This document shows, piece after piece, positions 50,023 to 59,741 of a stretch of 64,000 nucleotides of DNA (position 1 is the first letter of the stretch; every line of letters starts with the position of its first letter). The position numbers were made by a program, and so were the translations under genes. The notes below the pieces were generated by a model. That model saw only the letters and a program-made list of their open reading frames with translations. It was not told the origin of the DNA and did not search any database. The DNA is taken from NCBI RefSeq assembly GCF_003001695.1, contig NZ_PVYX01000003.1, positions 1-64,000 of the forward strand, given 5' to 3'. The DNA comes from Flagellimonas meridianipacifica (GTDB lineage: Bacteria > Bacteroidota > Bacteroidia > Flavobacteriales > Flavobacteriaceae).

Positions 50023-50631
50023 TTAGTAGTCTTCCAAAAGCAAAAGATATACATTTTTTGAGGCACTACCGTAGGAAAGAAAATCATTTTTGTTTTCGGG
50101 AGTGGGCTCAAAGTGCTTGAGAGTGGTAATATTGTTGGGAATATTCTTGCGGTATTTCTCTTTAATAATTTTGAGTCCCTCACTTATGGAATCTACTAAT
50201 TGGCTAGTTGTAGCATAAACGATAAGGTTGGATGGAAGCTCGGACAATTTCTTTTCCTTGATTTGATTGGAGCAGACCAGAATGGAACCGTTGTGCGCAA
50301 TCAAATGCTCACAGGTGGTGAAGAAAATCTCACTTTCGTTGCGTACTTTGGTGAATTTTAACTTGTCTTGCTTAAACCGGCTTTCAAGTCTATCATCCAT
50401 GATATAAAAAAGATGATTTTGCCAGTCATTTTCTGAAATAATGTTTTGTAACGCTTCAGTTACCTCTGCATCATCCTCACAATAGATAAACTTACCGCCA
50501 TTTTTTTTGAAATATATCGTGAATTTTTCATCGACAGGGATTTTCAAATCTGGCATGTGGGCTCCACGGGTTTCCAAAGTCTCTTTGGAAACCTTTTTTC
50601 CTCCACCAAAGAGTTTATCAAATACTCCCAC
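50023..50631 (-). CDS. LUD domain protein (LutC/YkgG-like)
   Basis: 202 residues. ETRGAHMPDLKIPVDEKFTI and IAHNGSILVCSNQIKEKKLS fit the LUD domain found in LutC of lactate utilisation. There is no LutA or LutB gene here; instead it lies between ftsH and cdsA, five bases before the latter. Whether this lone LUD protein acts in lactate metabolism or in another redox role is unclear. Confidence 0.85.
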   Translation of the reverse strand: MGVFDKLFGGGKKVSKETLETRGAHMPDLKIPVDEKFTIYFKKNGGKFIYCEDDAEVTEALQNIISENDWQNHLFYIMDDRLESRFKQDKLKFTKVRNESEIFFTTCEHLIAHNGSILVCSNQIKEKKLSELPSNLIVYATTSQLVDSISEGLKIIKEKYRKNIPNNITTLKHFEPTPENKNDFLSYGSASKNVYLLLLEDY

Positions 50632-50683
50632 TTTTCTTGAGGTTACTTGTTTACCTTTTAATTTTCAGCAAAATGCCAAATAA

Positions 50684-52624
50684 CTATTCCGTGGTCTCTA
50701 GCTCTTCTTTTTCAAAAGGCCTCTTTCCAAAGATTTTCTCTAAATCATCTTTGAAAATCACCTCCTTATCCAGAAGACGGTCTGCCAGCTCGGTCAATTT
50801 ATCTTTGTTCTCTTTCAATAAGTCAATGGCTCTCTGATATTGTTTCTCAATAATCTTCGAGATTTCCTCATCTATCCTTTGAGCAGTCTCCTCGCTGTAG
50901 GGCTTGCTAAATCCATATTCACTCTGACCAGATGAATCGTAATACGTAACATTACCCAATGCTTCGTTCAATCCATAGATGGTAACCATGGCCCTAGCCT
51001 GTTTGGTTACTTTTTCCAAATCGCTAAGTGCTCCTGTGGAAATTTTATTGAAAATTACTTTTTCCGCAGCTCTACCGCCCATTGTTGCACACATTTCGTC
51101 CAACATTTGCTCAGGTCTTACAATAAGCCTTTCCTCAGGAAGATACCAAGCTGCACCCAAAGATTGCCCTCGAGGAACTATGGTCACTTTCACTAGGGGA
51201 GCTGCATGCTCCAACATCCAACTTACTGTTGCGTGCCCCGCTTCATGAAAAGCAATGGTTTTCTTCTCTTCCGGGGTAATGATTTTGTTCTTCTTTTCAA
51301 GACCACCTATAATTCGGTCAACCGCATCCAAGAAATCCTGTTTGGTAACTGCCTTTTTCTCTTTTCTGGCCGCAATCAAAGCTGCCTCGTTACACACGTT
51401 GGCGATATCAGCTCCTGAGAATCCAGGTGTTTGCTTTGCCAAAAAGTCCAAATCCAGCGTCTCTGCCGTCTTTATAGGACGTAGGTGGACTTCAAAAATC
51501 TCTTTTCGCTCCCTTAAATCGGGCAAATCCACATAAATCTGTCTGTCAAATCGACCTGCTCGCATCAAGGCCTTATCCAATACATCGGCACGGTTCGTTG
51601 CCGCCAATACGATTACATTGGTATTTGTACCAAAACCATCCATTTCTGTTAATAGCTGATTCAGGGTGTTTTCGCGCTCATCATTAGAACCCGTAAAATT
51701 GTTTTTCCCTCTAGCTCGACCAATGGCATCAATCTCATCGATAAAAATAATGGACGGTGACTTATCCTTTGCTTGTTTAAACAAATCACGTACTCTAGAG
51801 GCACCAACACCCACAAACATTTCAACAAAATCAGAACCTGATAAGGAGAAAAAGGGAACCTTGGCTTCACCTGCAACAGCTTTGGCCAAAAGGGTTTTTC
51901 CTGTTCCGGGAGGTCCTACTAACAGTGCGCCCTTTGGAATTTTACCTCCTAGAGAAGTATATTTGTCGGGATTCTTAAGGAATTCGACTATTTCTTGAAC
52001 TTCTTCTTTGGCACCTTCCAATCCGGCAACATCTTTAAATGAAGTTCTAGTATCTGTTTTCTCATCAAAAAGCTTGGCCTTGGACTTTCCAATATTGAAA
52101 ATCTGACCACCGGCACCTCCACCAGCACCTCCAGACATTCTGCGCATAAGGTATATCCAAATACCTATAATAAGGGCAAAGGGAAGTAGTGAAAGCAACA
52201 ACTCACCAAGAACATTGGATTCTGTATCAAAATCTACAATAGTGTCTAGGTTGTTTTCTTTTTTAATGCTTTTGATTTCATCTTCAAAATTCTGAAGGTC
52301 CCCATAATCCAGAACATATTGGGGCATTTTGCCCGCCGAGAAGTTAAAAGGTCTATCTGCTACATTTCGGTGGACATCCTTTTGCAAGGCTTCCTCGGTC
52401 AAAAACACCTTGGCCTGTCTGGTATTGGTAATAATCAGAATTTCAGAAATATCCCCATTTCTGAGGTATTCCTGCAATTCCGATGTAGTTGTTTTTTCTG
52501 TACTTGAAAATGTGCTTCCACCAAAAAATTGGAAGCCGATGATCAACGCGATTACCACACCATAAATCCACCACGAACTAAACCGCGGTTTTTTGGGGGT
52601 ATTGGGATTATTTTCTTTTGCCAT
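50684..52624 (-). CDS. ftsH: ATP-dependent zinc metalloprotease FtsH
   Basis: 646 residues. Two membrane helices (about 18-36 and 144-160) bracket a periplasmic domain. The AAA domain has Walker A GPPGTGKT (237-244), Walker [11 protein letters not shown] and the [23 protein letters not shown]. The zinc site is HEAGH at 460-464. It degrades membrane and regulatory proteins, and in many bacteria LpxC, which ties it to lipid A. It starts three bases after rsfS. Confidence 0.97.
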   Translation of the reverse strand: MAKENNPNTPKKPRFSSWWIYGVVIALIIGFQFFGGSTFSSTEKTTTSELQEYLRNGDISEILIITNTRQAKVFLTEEALQKDVHRNVADRPFNFSAGKMPQYVLDYGDLQNFEDEIKSIKKENNLDTIVDFDTESNVLGELLLSLLPFALIIGIWIYLMRRMSGGAGGGAGGQIFNIGKSKAKLFDEKTDTRTSFKDVAGLEGAKEEVQEIVEFLKNPDKYTSLGGKIPKGALLVGPPGTGKTLLAKAVAGEAKVPFFSLSGSDFVEMFVGVGASRVRDLFKQAKDKSPSIIFIDEIDAIGRARGKNNFTGSNDERENTLNQLLTEMDGFGTNTNVIVLAATNRADVLDKALMRAGRFDRQIYVDLPDLRERKEIFEVHLRPIKTAETLDLDFLAKQTPGFSGADIANVCNEAALIAARKEKKAVTKQDFLDAVDRIIGGLEKKNKIITPEEKKTIAFHEAGHATVSWMLEHAAPLVKVTIVPRGQSLGAAWYLPEERLIVRPEQMLDEMCATMGGRAAEKVIFNKISTGALSDLEKVTKQARAMVTIYGLNEALGNVTYYDSSGQSEYGFSKPYSEETAQRIDEEISKIIEKQYQRAIDLLKENKDKLTELADRLLDKEVIFKDDLEKIFGKRPFEKEELETTE

Positions 52625-52627
52625 TTT

Positions 52628-53005
52628 TTAAGAATTGTAACTGCTCTCCACCATGGTGACTTTGGCATCTCCCCAAAGTCCTTCAATATCGTAGAATTCT
52701 CTTATATGTTTTTGAAATACATGTACTACCACATTTACATAGTCCATCAAAACCCACTCAGCATTATCAGAACCTTCTACATGCCAAGGTTTGTCTTGTA
52801 TTGCTTTGCTCACGGTTTTTTGGATGGAAGAAACTATCGCATTCACATGCGTGTTGGAAGTACCATTGCAGATAATGAAGTAGTCGCAAACTGTATTTTC
52901 AATTTCCCTAAGATCTAAAAGATTTATGTCAACACCTTTAACTTCTTCTATTCCATGTAGTATTAAGGCAATTAGTTCATCTGCGCTCGCTTTCGTCTTC
53001 TGCAT
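52628..53005 (-). CDS. rsfS: Ribosomal silencing factor RsfS
   Basis: 125 residues. ALILHGIEEVKGVDINLLDL, ENTVCDYFIICNGTSNTHVN, WHVEGSDNAEWVLMDYVNVV are the diagnostic segments of the RsfS/Iojap family. It binds ribosomal protein L14 and blocks subunit joining when nutrients are short. It heads the operon running to the ACBP gene and diverges from birA. Confidence 0.95.
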   Translation of the reverse strand: MQKTKASADELIALILHGIEEVKGVDINLLDLREIENTVCDYFIICNGTSNTHVNAIVSSIQKTVSKAIQDKPWHVEGSDNAEWVLMDYVNVVVHVFQKHIREFYDIEGLWGDAKVTMVESSYNS

Positions 53006-53024
53006 TCAAATATTTTAGTTTCTA

Positions 53025-53032
53025 CAAAGTTA
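53025..53032 (-). promoter_or_regulatory. Candidate -7 box (TAACTTTG) for the rsfS-ftsH operon
   Basis: Minus-strand TAACTTTG matches TAnnTTTG, 19 bp upstream of the rsfS ATG at 53005. No TTTG lies 19-20 bp beyond. Confidence 0.4.
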
Positions 53033-53086
53033 TGTTTTTTTTGTTTTCTTAGTCCCAGAATTTAATATATCCTTGGACGCACCACT

Positions 53087-53830
53087 TTGGGAGAACTAAC
53101 AGAAATAATCAAACTTGATGCCACGGACTCCACAAATCTTTATTTAAAGAATTTGATGGTATCCTCTACTTTAAAAGACTACACTACCGTGGTTACCAAA
53201 GTACAGAAAAAGGGTAGGGGCCAAATGGGGACGAAATGGGAGTCTGAAGAAGGTAAAAACTTGACATTTAGTGTGTTGAAGCATTTTGATGCCTTAAAGG
53301 TTGCACATCAGTTCCATTTGAATATTGTGGTTTCCCTAGTGTTGCACACGGTTTTGACCGACATGAATATTCCAAACGTTAAAGTCAAATGGCCTAACGA
53401 CATTATGTCAGGTTCCAAAAAGATTTGCGGTATTTTGATAGAGAATGTCCTAAATGGCAGTTTGGTTAAAAAATCCATTATAGGTATTGGACTCAATGTA
53501 AATCAAGTTTCCTTTGGAAATCTTGATAAAGCATCGTCTTTGGCACTTGTTTCGGGACGCACTTTTGATTTGGATTATATCTTGAATCTTATCCTTGAAA
53601 AAATGAAGTCTTTCTTGGATAAAACGGAACAAATCTCACTAACCTCACTGAAAACACAATATGAGGCACTATTGTTTCGTAAAGACCAAGTATCCACTTT
53701 TAAAGAGGAAAACGGCCAGCTTTTCTTTGGGATTATCCGTGGTGTTTCTGAAGAGGGAAAACTAATAGTTGAGTTGGAGAATGATACTATAAAGCAATAT
53801 TCCTTAAAAGAGGTGTCGCTTCAATTCTAA
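53087..53830 (+). CDS. birA: Biotin--[acetyl-CoA-carboxylase] ligase
   Basis: 247 residues. The only usable start is a TTG at 53087; the frame is open for just seven codons before it and no ATG occurs near the N-terminus. The family N-terminus EIIKLDATDSTNLYLK is intact. The ATP/biotin loop is QKKGRGQMGTKWESEEGKNL, and VKWPNDIMSGSKKICGILIE follows. It lacks the N-terminal helix-turn-helix of regulatory BirA, so it only ligates biotin. The end overlaps the SRPBCC gene by four bases. Confidence 0.93.
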   Translation: MGELTEIIKLDATDSTNLYLKNLMVSSTLKDYTTVVTKVQKKGRGQMGTKWESEEGKNLTFSVLKHFDALKVAHQFHLNIVVSLVLHTVLTDMNIPNVKVKWPNDIMSGSKKICGILIENVLNGSLVKKSIIGIGLNVNQVSFGNLDKASSLALVSGRTFDLDYILNLILEKMKSFLDKTEQISLTSLKTQYEALLFRKDQVSTFKEENGQLFFGIIRGVSEEGKLIVELENDTIKQYSLKEVSLQF

Positions 53831-54222
53831 ATGGCTGTTGCCATATTATTTGACAACGTCTCCATAAAATTGGTAATAGGACTTTTTATCATCATCGCCA
53901 TCATGGCATTGAATTCACCCTCGAAACTCAAGGTTACTTCACTTTCCATATCTCCCAAACTATTGACAAGGGCTGTCAATGTAAAGGGTAACTTATCGCT
54001 TGCCGCGCCAAGCACCATTTTTTCATAAGGATGTTGTTCTTTTCTCCGCAAAACGATTTCCGGCATACCCTTCAACGCAAATTTGAAGGTGTCATCATCC
54101 AAAACCTCAAATTTATCAATGTTTTCGGGCATTAACTTTTCAAAGTTTTTGATGTCTGTCAGAAACTCAAATATTTCCTGCTGACTTTTAGCTACCTTTT
54201 TGGTCGGGGTCTCAATATGCAT
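53827..54222 (-). CDS. SRPBCC family protein
   Basis: 131 residues. The pattern KKVAKSQQEIFEFLTDIKNF, EKLMPENIDKFEVLDDDTFK and C-terminal SPITNFMETLSNNMATAI is the START/SRPBCC helix-grip fold in short form. Such proteins bind hydrophobic ligands; the role is unknown. It lies six bases downstream of pyrE, an arrangement often seen in flavobacteria. Confidence 0.85.
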   Translation of the reverse strand: MHIETPTKKVAKSQQEIFEFLTDIKNFEKLMPENIDKFEVLDDDTFKFALKGMPEIVLRRKEQHPYEKMVLGAASDKLPFTLTALVNSLGDMESEVTLSFEGEFNAMMAMMIKSPITNFMETLSNNMATAI

Positions 54223-54228
54223 ATTGGG

Positions 54229-54870
54229 TTATTGTTTCCATTGCTGTGGATTGGATTTCCATTGCAATAGGGTTTGTAATTGTGATTCTTTAATATAGTT
54301 GGTTTCAGAAGCTTGCTGAATTAAATGGTCATAATCAGATAATGTATATAGGGCAACATCTTCTTGAGTAAAATTGGTGGAAGCGATGTCGAAGCCATAG
54401 GTGAAAATCGCTATCATTCCTTTTAAAGCAACGTTTTTACTCTTCAAAGCCCTTACAGCATTAAGGCTGCTCTTTCCAGTGCTTATTAGGTCTTCGATTA
54501 CTACTACGCTTTGCCCTTCTTCAATTTGTCCCTCAATTTGGTTTTGCCTTCCATGGGATTTTGGCTCCGGTCTTACATATACAAAAGGAAGGTCCAAGGC
54601 TTCGGCGACTAAAAGGCCTATTCCTATGGCACCAGTGGCCACTCCGGCAATCACATCGGGTTTTCCATATAATTTTTCCACTTGTTTGGCCATTTGTCTT
54701 CCAACAAAACGTCTTACCTCCGGAAAGGAAAGCATAATACGGTTATCACAGTAAATCGGGGATTTCCAGCCAGATGCCCATGTAAATGGATTTTCAGGAT
54801 CCAACTTTATTGCATTAATTTGTAGCAAAAGCTCAGCTGTTTTTTTCGCAACATCCTTGTCTAAAACCAT
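54229..54870 (-). CDS. pyrE: Orotate phosphoribosyltransferase
   Basis: 213 residues from the ATG at 54870; a frame from 55008 would add 46 residues and overlap the divergent NUDIX gene. FTWASGWKSPIYCDNRIML, GVATGAIGIGLLVAEALDLP and the PRPP-binding VVVIEDLISTGKSS are diagnostic. It adds ribose-phosphate to orotate in pyrimidine synthesis. Only seven bases separate its ATG from the NUDIX ATG, so their promoters must lie inside each other's coding sequence. Confidence 0.95.
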   Translation of the reverse strand: MVLDKDVAKKTAELLLQINAIKLDPENPFTWASGWKSPIYCDNRIMLSFPEVRRFVGRQMAKQVEKLYGKPDVIAGVATGAIGIGLLVAEALDLPFVYVRPEPKSHGRQNQIEGQIEEGQSVVVIEDLISTGKSSLNAVRALKSKNVALKGMIAIFTYGFDIASTNFTQEDVALYTLSDYDHLIQQASETNYIKESQLQTLLQWKSNPQQWKQ

Positions 54871-54877
54871 TGCGCAA

Positions 54878-55480
54878 ATGTATAAAGTTTTTGTTAATGA
54901 GTCCCCACTGATTTTAACAAACGAAAGGCCAGAAGACGCAAATGGAAACTTGTTTTCCATGGACAGTGAATCGGTTCTCGAAGCCATTAATCTATTGGCT
55001 AAAGGCAAATCTGATGTTGCTTATCTCTACCATCCGGAAGAAACCAAACTCATGGAGGTTTTCAGGCACAAACTACCCGTGGTTGTGGCCGCTGGTGGAT
55101 TTGTTACTAACGCCAAGGGTAAGGTTTTATTCATCTATCGTAATGAAAAGTGGGATTTGCCAAAAGGCAAAGTAGATAAGGGAGAATCCATTGAGAAGGC
55201 TGCGGTTCGCGAGGTTGAAGAAGAGACAGGTGTAACGGACTTGACCATTGATAAATTTATGAGGACTACCTATCACATTTTTAAAAGAAACGGGGAGTAT
55301 ACCTTAAAGGTAGTTCATTGGTTTGCCATGTCAACTCCGTTCAAAGGAGACCTTAAAGGTCAATTGGAAGAGGGAATCATGAAGGTAAAGTGGAAAGGCC
55401 CCAAAAAGGCGAAAAAGGCTTTAGAGAACTCTTATTTCAATATCAAAGTGTTGTTTGAAGATTGGCCTACTCGAGATTGA
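54878..55480 (+). CDS. NUDIX hydrolase
   Basis: 200 residues from the ATG at 54878; an earlier in-frame start falls inside pyrE. The NUDIX box is complete: GKVDKGESIEKAAVREVEEE followed by TGV (roughly residues 100-122). About 70 residues precede the domain (MYKVFVNESPLILTNERPED) and are typical of a flavobacterial form. It hydrolyses a nucleoside diphosphate-X compound; the substrate is unknown. Its last 14 bp overlap the converging M14 peptidase gene. Confidence 0.92.
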   Translation: MYKVFVNESPLILTNERPEDANGNLFSMDSESVLEAINLLAKGKSDVAYLYHPEETKLMEVFRHKLPVVVAAGGFVTNAKGKVLFIYRNEKWDLPKGKVDKGESIEKAAVREVEEETGVTDLTIDKFMRTTYHIFKRNGEYTLKVVHWFAMSTPFKGDLKGQLEEGIMKVKWKGPKKAKKALENSYFNIKVLFEDWPTRD

Positions 55481-57245
55481 CAAGAGATGCAGCTGCACTA
55501 TTTCTAGCAATACGATAGACAGGATACCTCAAATAAGCAGATTCTGAATAGGGTGAATGTTGATAAATCCAATCCAGCTGTGTGTACCAATTTTCAGCAA
55601 AATCCGGTTCAAGTTGTTTCTTAAGCAAAAAGGTCTCACGCAAAACAGAATCTTTTTTTAGTAAATCCAATGCCAAATCTTCGAAAACATAGGGAGAAAA
55701 GCCTTCTTTTTGCTGGAGAATGGTGTCAAAAAAATTCCAATTAAAAAAAGAATCCACTCCTTGAGGTTCCAAGGTTTCCATTATATACCGAATTCCATCT
55801 TGTTTTGTGGGGACTAAATAGTCTCCCGCAGAAAAATGAACCTTTTTCACACTTTTTTCTACCTGGGTATTATAGTGCAGATAGTGCCCTTCATAAGGAT
55901 TCTTTCTTGTGCTGAAATCAACAATCCTGTATGTTTCAACCTGCAAAACAGTATCCGTTTCTAAAGGGAAATAGGTGATATTGTTTAAATCAAACCTATC
56001 CAAAACCTTTTGTTGCCCCTTTTTAATGAGGTATGCTTCAGGAATTGGAACAGTATCTTTTGGATAGTAAAAGTTTTGATACTGAATTTCCTTGGTAAAT
56101 GGTTTATCCTTATGATATTTAAGCCTGGAAAGCCCCGTGACCTCACTATCCATCATCTCGGCTTCGTACCCTTTAAAATTTAATGTAGATGTTTGTGTGG
56201 TATCTACTTGCCAGTTGAAGTAGTAATTACCACTTTCCTGACTTTTTGCTAAACTTTCGGTTCTTAATTTTTTTATGTTTTGGTACTCATTCTCAATCAC
56301 ATCAATGGTAGTTTTCATAATTTCCAGAGTACCTTCAACCCGTTGCGCATACGGTTTGAGCATGTGGGTCTCCACCATAAAGCCCAAAGTGTTCCAAAGC
56401 GTTGTATAACCAGTGGAATATCTCGGGTGGTCCATAAACTGACTAAAACCAAGCTCCGGAGGTCTATTGAAGACATTAACATAAGGTGTAATGTCCCATT
56501 CCTTTTCCGAGAGTCCTTTTTCAATCTCTGGGATGAAACTTTTATGGAGGAATGAGCCCAGCTCGCCTCCTAATTTATTATGTTGAGTAAACAAATGGGT
56601 CAACGTATATTGATAGTCCGCTCCGTTGCTTACATGATTGTCAATAAATACATCAGGTTTTACCAAATGGAAAATTTGTGTAAAGGTCTTTGCGTTTTTT
56701 GTATCCATTTTCACAAAGTCCCTATTTAAATCATAGTTAAGGGCATTCCCCCGAAAGCCATATTCCTTGGGACCATTTTGGTTGACGCGGGTAGTGGAAT
56801 TTCTATTTAGGGCGCCACCAATGTTATATATGGGTATGGTAACAAGTACCGTGTTCTTTGGTGCTTTTAGTTTTTCAATGGCCAAGTCGCGATATAGGAG
56901 CATGGTTGCATCAATACCATCACTTTCGCCGGGATGTATTCCGTTGTTGATAAGAAGAATGGCTTTTTCCTTTCGTACATTGTCAAAATTAAAATCCCCA
57001 TCAGGATTGAAAGTGACCACATGAAGGGGAAAACCACTGTCGGTTTCCCCTATCGTTTGAATATTGATTTCTGGGAATTCCTTGGCCAATCGGATATAGA
57101 ATGATATGGTTTCTTCGTAGGTAGCGGTTTCTTCTCCCTTTGTGGATTCAAATACGGTTTTATAGGTGTCCACTTCATCTGCCAAAGGTTTTTTGCAGGA
57201 AGAAAAGAACAGAAATGCAAGCAATAATAAAAGGTAAGGCTTCAA
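55467..57245 (-). CDS. M14 family zinc carboxypeptidase, lipoprotein
   Basis: 592 residues, start TTG at 57245. A lipobox gives acylated Cys17 (LFFSSCKKPL). Zinc ligands can be read as His104 and Glu107 in NNGIHPGESDG and His204 in FIDNHVSNGADYQ. RVNQNGPKEYGFRGNALNYD, LNRDFVKMDT is a family line. The C-terminal 250 residues are an extra domain of unknown fold. Anchored in the outer or inner membrane, it should cleave C-terminal residues of peptides. A TATTTTTG box lies about 50 bp upstream. Confidence 0.9.
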   Translation of the reverse strand: MKPYLLLLLAFLFFSSCKKPLADEVDTYKTVFESTKGEETATYEETISFYIRLAKEFPEINIQTIGETDSGFPLHVVTFNPDGDFNFDNVRKEKAILLINNGIHPGESDGIDATMLLYRDLAIEKLKAPKNTVLVTIPIYNIGGALNRNSTTRVNQNGPKEYGFRGNALNYDLNRDFVKMDTKNAKTFTQIFHLVKPDVFIDNHVSNGADYQYTLTHLFTQHNKLGGELGSFLHKSFIPEIEKGLSEKEWDITPYVNVFNRPPELGFSQFMDHPRYSTGYTTLWNTLGFMVETHMLKPYAQRVEGTLEIMKTTIDVIENEYQNIKKLRTESLAKSQESGNYYFNWQVDTTQTSTLNFKGYEAEMMDSEVTGLSRLKYHKDKPFTKEIQYQNFYYPKDTVPIPEAYLIKKGQQKVLDRFDLNNITYFPLETDTVLQVETYRIVDFSTRKNPYEGHYLHYNTQVEKSVKKVHFSAGDYLVPTKQDGIRYIMETLEPQGVDSFFNWNFFDTILQQKEGFSPYVFEDLALDLLKKDSVLRETFLLKKQLEPDFAENWYTQLDWIYQHSPYSESAYLRYPVYRIARNSAAASLVNLE

Positions 57246-57316
57246 CTTCTAAATAATTGATGTTAGAGGAAAAGAACGCTTTTCCGATAAACCTCAAAAA
57301 TAGGGATAATTATGGA

Positions 57317-57721
57317 TTAAGAAGCCAGATTGATTCTGCTTAAATCGGTAGTCTCTATTTTGAAAATGGGTTTATTTTTAAAATTCAGATAATGGAAACA
57401 TTTCAATCTGAATTCATTCCATTTGTGGTAATCTGCGGGGTCTATGGAAGAGGTAATAACATTGATAATGATTCTGTTTTCAATGGGTAATGCCAAGAAC
57501 GCTTCAAGAAACTCCCAGCCGTCCATAATAGGCATGTTTATATCCAGAAAAATAACTTCTGGCATAGGGCAGCCATTTTCGATATCTAGTCTTAGCTGGT
57601 CGATGGCCATCTTACCATTATCAAAAGCGCTTATATTCTCACAAGAAACCGAGGCTTTCAACATTTTTTTAATGCCGAAAACGGTAATGGGATCATCATC
57701 AATTATAAAAATGTTATTCAT
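57317..57721 (-). CDS. Single-domain response regulator
   Basis: 134 residues from the ATG at 57721; a start three codons earlier is equally possible. Only a receiver domain is present: acidic pocket FIIDDDPIT, phospho-acceptor Asp60 in VIFLDINMPIMDGWEFL, Thr in VITSSID, and Lys near FKNKPI. There is no output domain, so it must act through protein partners or a phosphorelay. It overlaps the upstream kinase gene by eight bases, its likely phospho-donor. Confidence 0.9.
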   Translation of the reverse strand: MNNIFIIDDDPITVFGIKKMLKASVSCENISAFDNGKMAIDQLRLDIENGCPMPEVIFLDINMPIMDGWEFLEAFLALPIENRIIINVITSSIDPADYHKWNEFRLKCFHYLNFKNKPIFKIETTDLSRINLAS

Positions 57722-59558
57722 TTTCTTCATTAAAAAAAACTTTGAAAACGCTGCCCTTATTTACCGAGCTTTCCACGGAAATATATCCGTCCATAGCCTC
57801 AATTTGGTTTTTTATGATGTAAAGGCCCAACCCTCTGGCGTCTTTGTTATTGTGAAAGGTTTTGTACATCCCGAAAATCTTGTCGCCATACCTTTCAAGG
57901 TCAATTCCTAACCCGTTATCTGTAACCGATAGGGCAATTCCTTTAGGTTCATTTGATGCTGTGAGGGTAATCTGAGGAACTCTCATAGGATGCCGATATT
58001 TTACGGCGTTTGTCATCAAATTGAGAATAATGCTTTCCAGATAGGCTGGAACACTCATTACCCGTATACTTTCATCAATTGTATTGGTTACTTCTACTTT
58101 GTTTTTTTCAAGGAAGGCTGATAGGTTTTGTTGCACTCTTTTAATTCCTTCATTTAAACTGAGGGACTTTTTGTCAAGATTGACGTTTGTACTGATATCA
58201 ACTACCTCATTAAGATTTTCCAAGGTGTCCAACAGATTGTCAGAAGCAGATGAAAGCATTCCCAAAATTCTTTCTTTTTCCTTAGGTTCTTTTTCTTTAA
58301 TCAAAAAATCCAAAAGCATGGAGAAATTGGCACTGTGGGACCTAAGGTTATGGGATACAATATGTGCAAAGTTTATAAGCTTTTTGTTTTGAATGGCGGT
58401 TACATTGATGAGATTTCTAAGCTGTTCTTCTTTTTGCTTTAGATTCGTGATATCCATACTCATACCAATAAGTCCATAAGCTTTCCCTTCCAAATCCAGT
58501 AGTGGAATTTTAGAAGTGAGGAAATGCGTGATGCTACCATCCTTTCTCACATTAATGGTCTCTTCTCCCAACATGGGTTTTAATGAACGCATTACCTCTA
58601 AATCTTCATCTCTGGAGGTTTTGGCTACGGTATTGTCATATAAATCAAAATCTGTTTTACCTATTAGTTCATCCGGGCTGGCTTCCAAATAACTACATTC
58701 TGCCTTGTTTACCAGAATTTTTCTTGAATCCTTATCCTTGATAAATACGTTGATGGGGAGATTGTCTATCAACGTGGTCAATAGCCGCTCACTCTCCTTG
58801 GTTCTTTTTTCAGCAACTACCTGTTGGTTGATATCTTGAAAGGTTCCAAAAATCTTTAAGGTCTTACCTTCCTTTTTGATAGCCTTTCCTCCAGCGGCTA
58901 CCCATTTTTCCTCTCCTTTTTGAGTGATAATTTGAAGTCTTTCGTTGAACGAAGTTCCTTCTTGCAGGATTTTATGAAACAGCATGGAAATCTTGTTTCT
59001 ACTATATCCTTGCTTGTAGAACTCGATGGCTTCGGCGACATTTGGCTCGTAGTTCTCTGGAACTTCATGAATCTGTTTCGTCATTTTGCACCAAGAAAGC
59101 TTTTCGGTCTCTATGTTATATTCCCAACTACCTATATGATTGATCTCCGTGGTGGCCTGAAAAAGTTCTTTGGTTTGTTCCAGCTCAACATCTTTTTGTA
59201 TTTGTCTGCCAATGTCAATGGTCTGAATAATGGTTCCTTGGATGGTTTTATTATCATCAAACCAAGGGGCAAATGTACTTTCAAGCCATTGTAGGTTGTC
59301 CTTGCCCATTACGCTGTGACGAATGGTTCGAATGTCATTTCCTATTAGGTATTCTTCGAGTAGTTCAGGAGTACAACCTTCATGACCGTCAAAAAATGTA
59401 AAAATCTTTTGAGGGTTATTTAGGTCCTTTTTAGAGGGAAAGAATTGATGCCACGTATGGGAGGCATCTATAAGATTGAAGGATAGGTCAACTAATACTG
59501 TTGCCAGAGGCAATTGATGTACAATAGAATTATTGAGGTCCGTTTGAGTTGATTTCAA
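57714..59558 (-). CDS. PAS-domain sensor histidine kinase
   Basis: 614 residues, no membrane segment. Three PAS-like domains occupy about 15-120, 128-245 and 255-375 (the last with FIKDKDSRKILVNKAECSYL). The phospho-acceptor His403 lies in HIVSHNLRSHSANFSMLL, the flavobacterial HNLRSH variant. The ATPase domain has LMTNAVKYRHP, SVTDNGLGID and ARGLGLYIIKNQIE. It is cytoplasmic and the PAS ligands are unknown. The single-domain response regulator follows with an overlap, forming a pair without a DNA-binding output. Confidence 0.93.
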   Translation of the reverse strand: MKSTQTDLNNSIVHQLPLATVLVDLSFNLIDASHTWHQFFPSKKDLNNPQKIFTFFDGHEGCTPELLEEYLIGNDIRTIRHSVMGKDNLQWLESTFAPWFDDNKTIQGTIIQTIDIGRQIQKDVELEQTKELFQATTEINHIGSWEYNIETEKLSWCKMTKQIHEVPENYEPNVAEAIEFYKQGYSRNKISMLFHKILQEGTSFNERLQIITQKGEEKWVAAGGKAIKKEGKTLKIFGTFQDINQQVVAEKRTKESERLLTTLIDNLPINVFIKDKDSRKILVNKAECSYLEASPDELIGKTDFDLYDNTVAKTSRDEDLEVMRSLKPMLGEETINVRKDGSITHFLTSKIPLLDLEGKAYGLIGMSMDITNLKQKEEQLRNLINVTAIQNKKLINFAHIVSHNLRSHSANFSMLLDFLIKEKEPKEKERILGMLSSASDNLLDTLENLNEVVDISTNVNLDKKSLSLNEGIKRVQQNLSAFLEKNKVEVTNTIDESIRVMSVPAYLESIILNLMTNAVKYRHPMRVPQITLTASNEPKGIALSVTDNGLGIDLERYGDKIFGMYKTFHNNKDARGLGLYIIKNQIEAMDGYISVESSVNKGSVFKVFFNEENE

Positions 59559-59741
59559 GGTAAAGAGATAAGATTGGGAATTAAGAAATTTCTTACTAAA
59601 GTAATAGTATTGCTCTTATGCATTAATTTTTATGTTGTGAATAACCCAAAAGCTGTTGTTTTATCGATTATCGGTAAGTTTTTGAAGTTTCTTGCCCTTT
59701 AAGTATCGATGAAATGCACCGGTATGCTACTTCCTGAGGCT

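Noticed and set aside
59559..59741. Possible small RNA in the gap
   Set aside because: No stable hairpin with a T tract and no promoter box; nothing to support a call.
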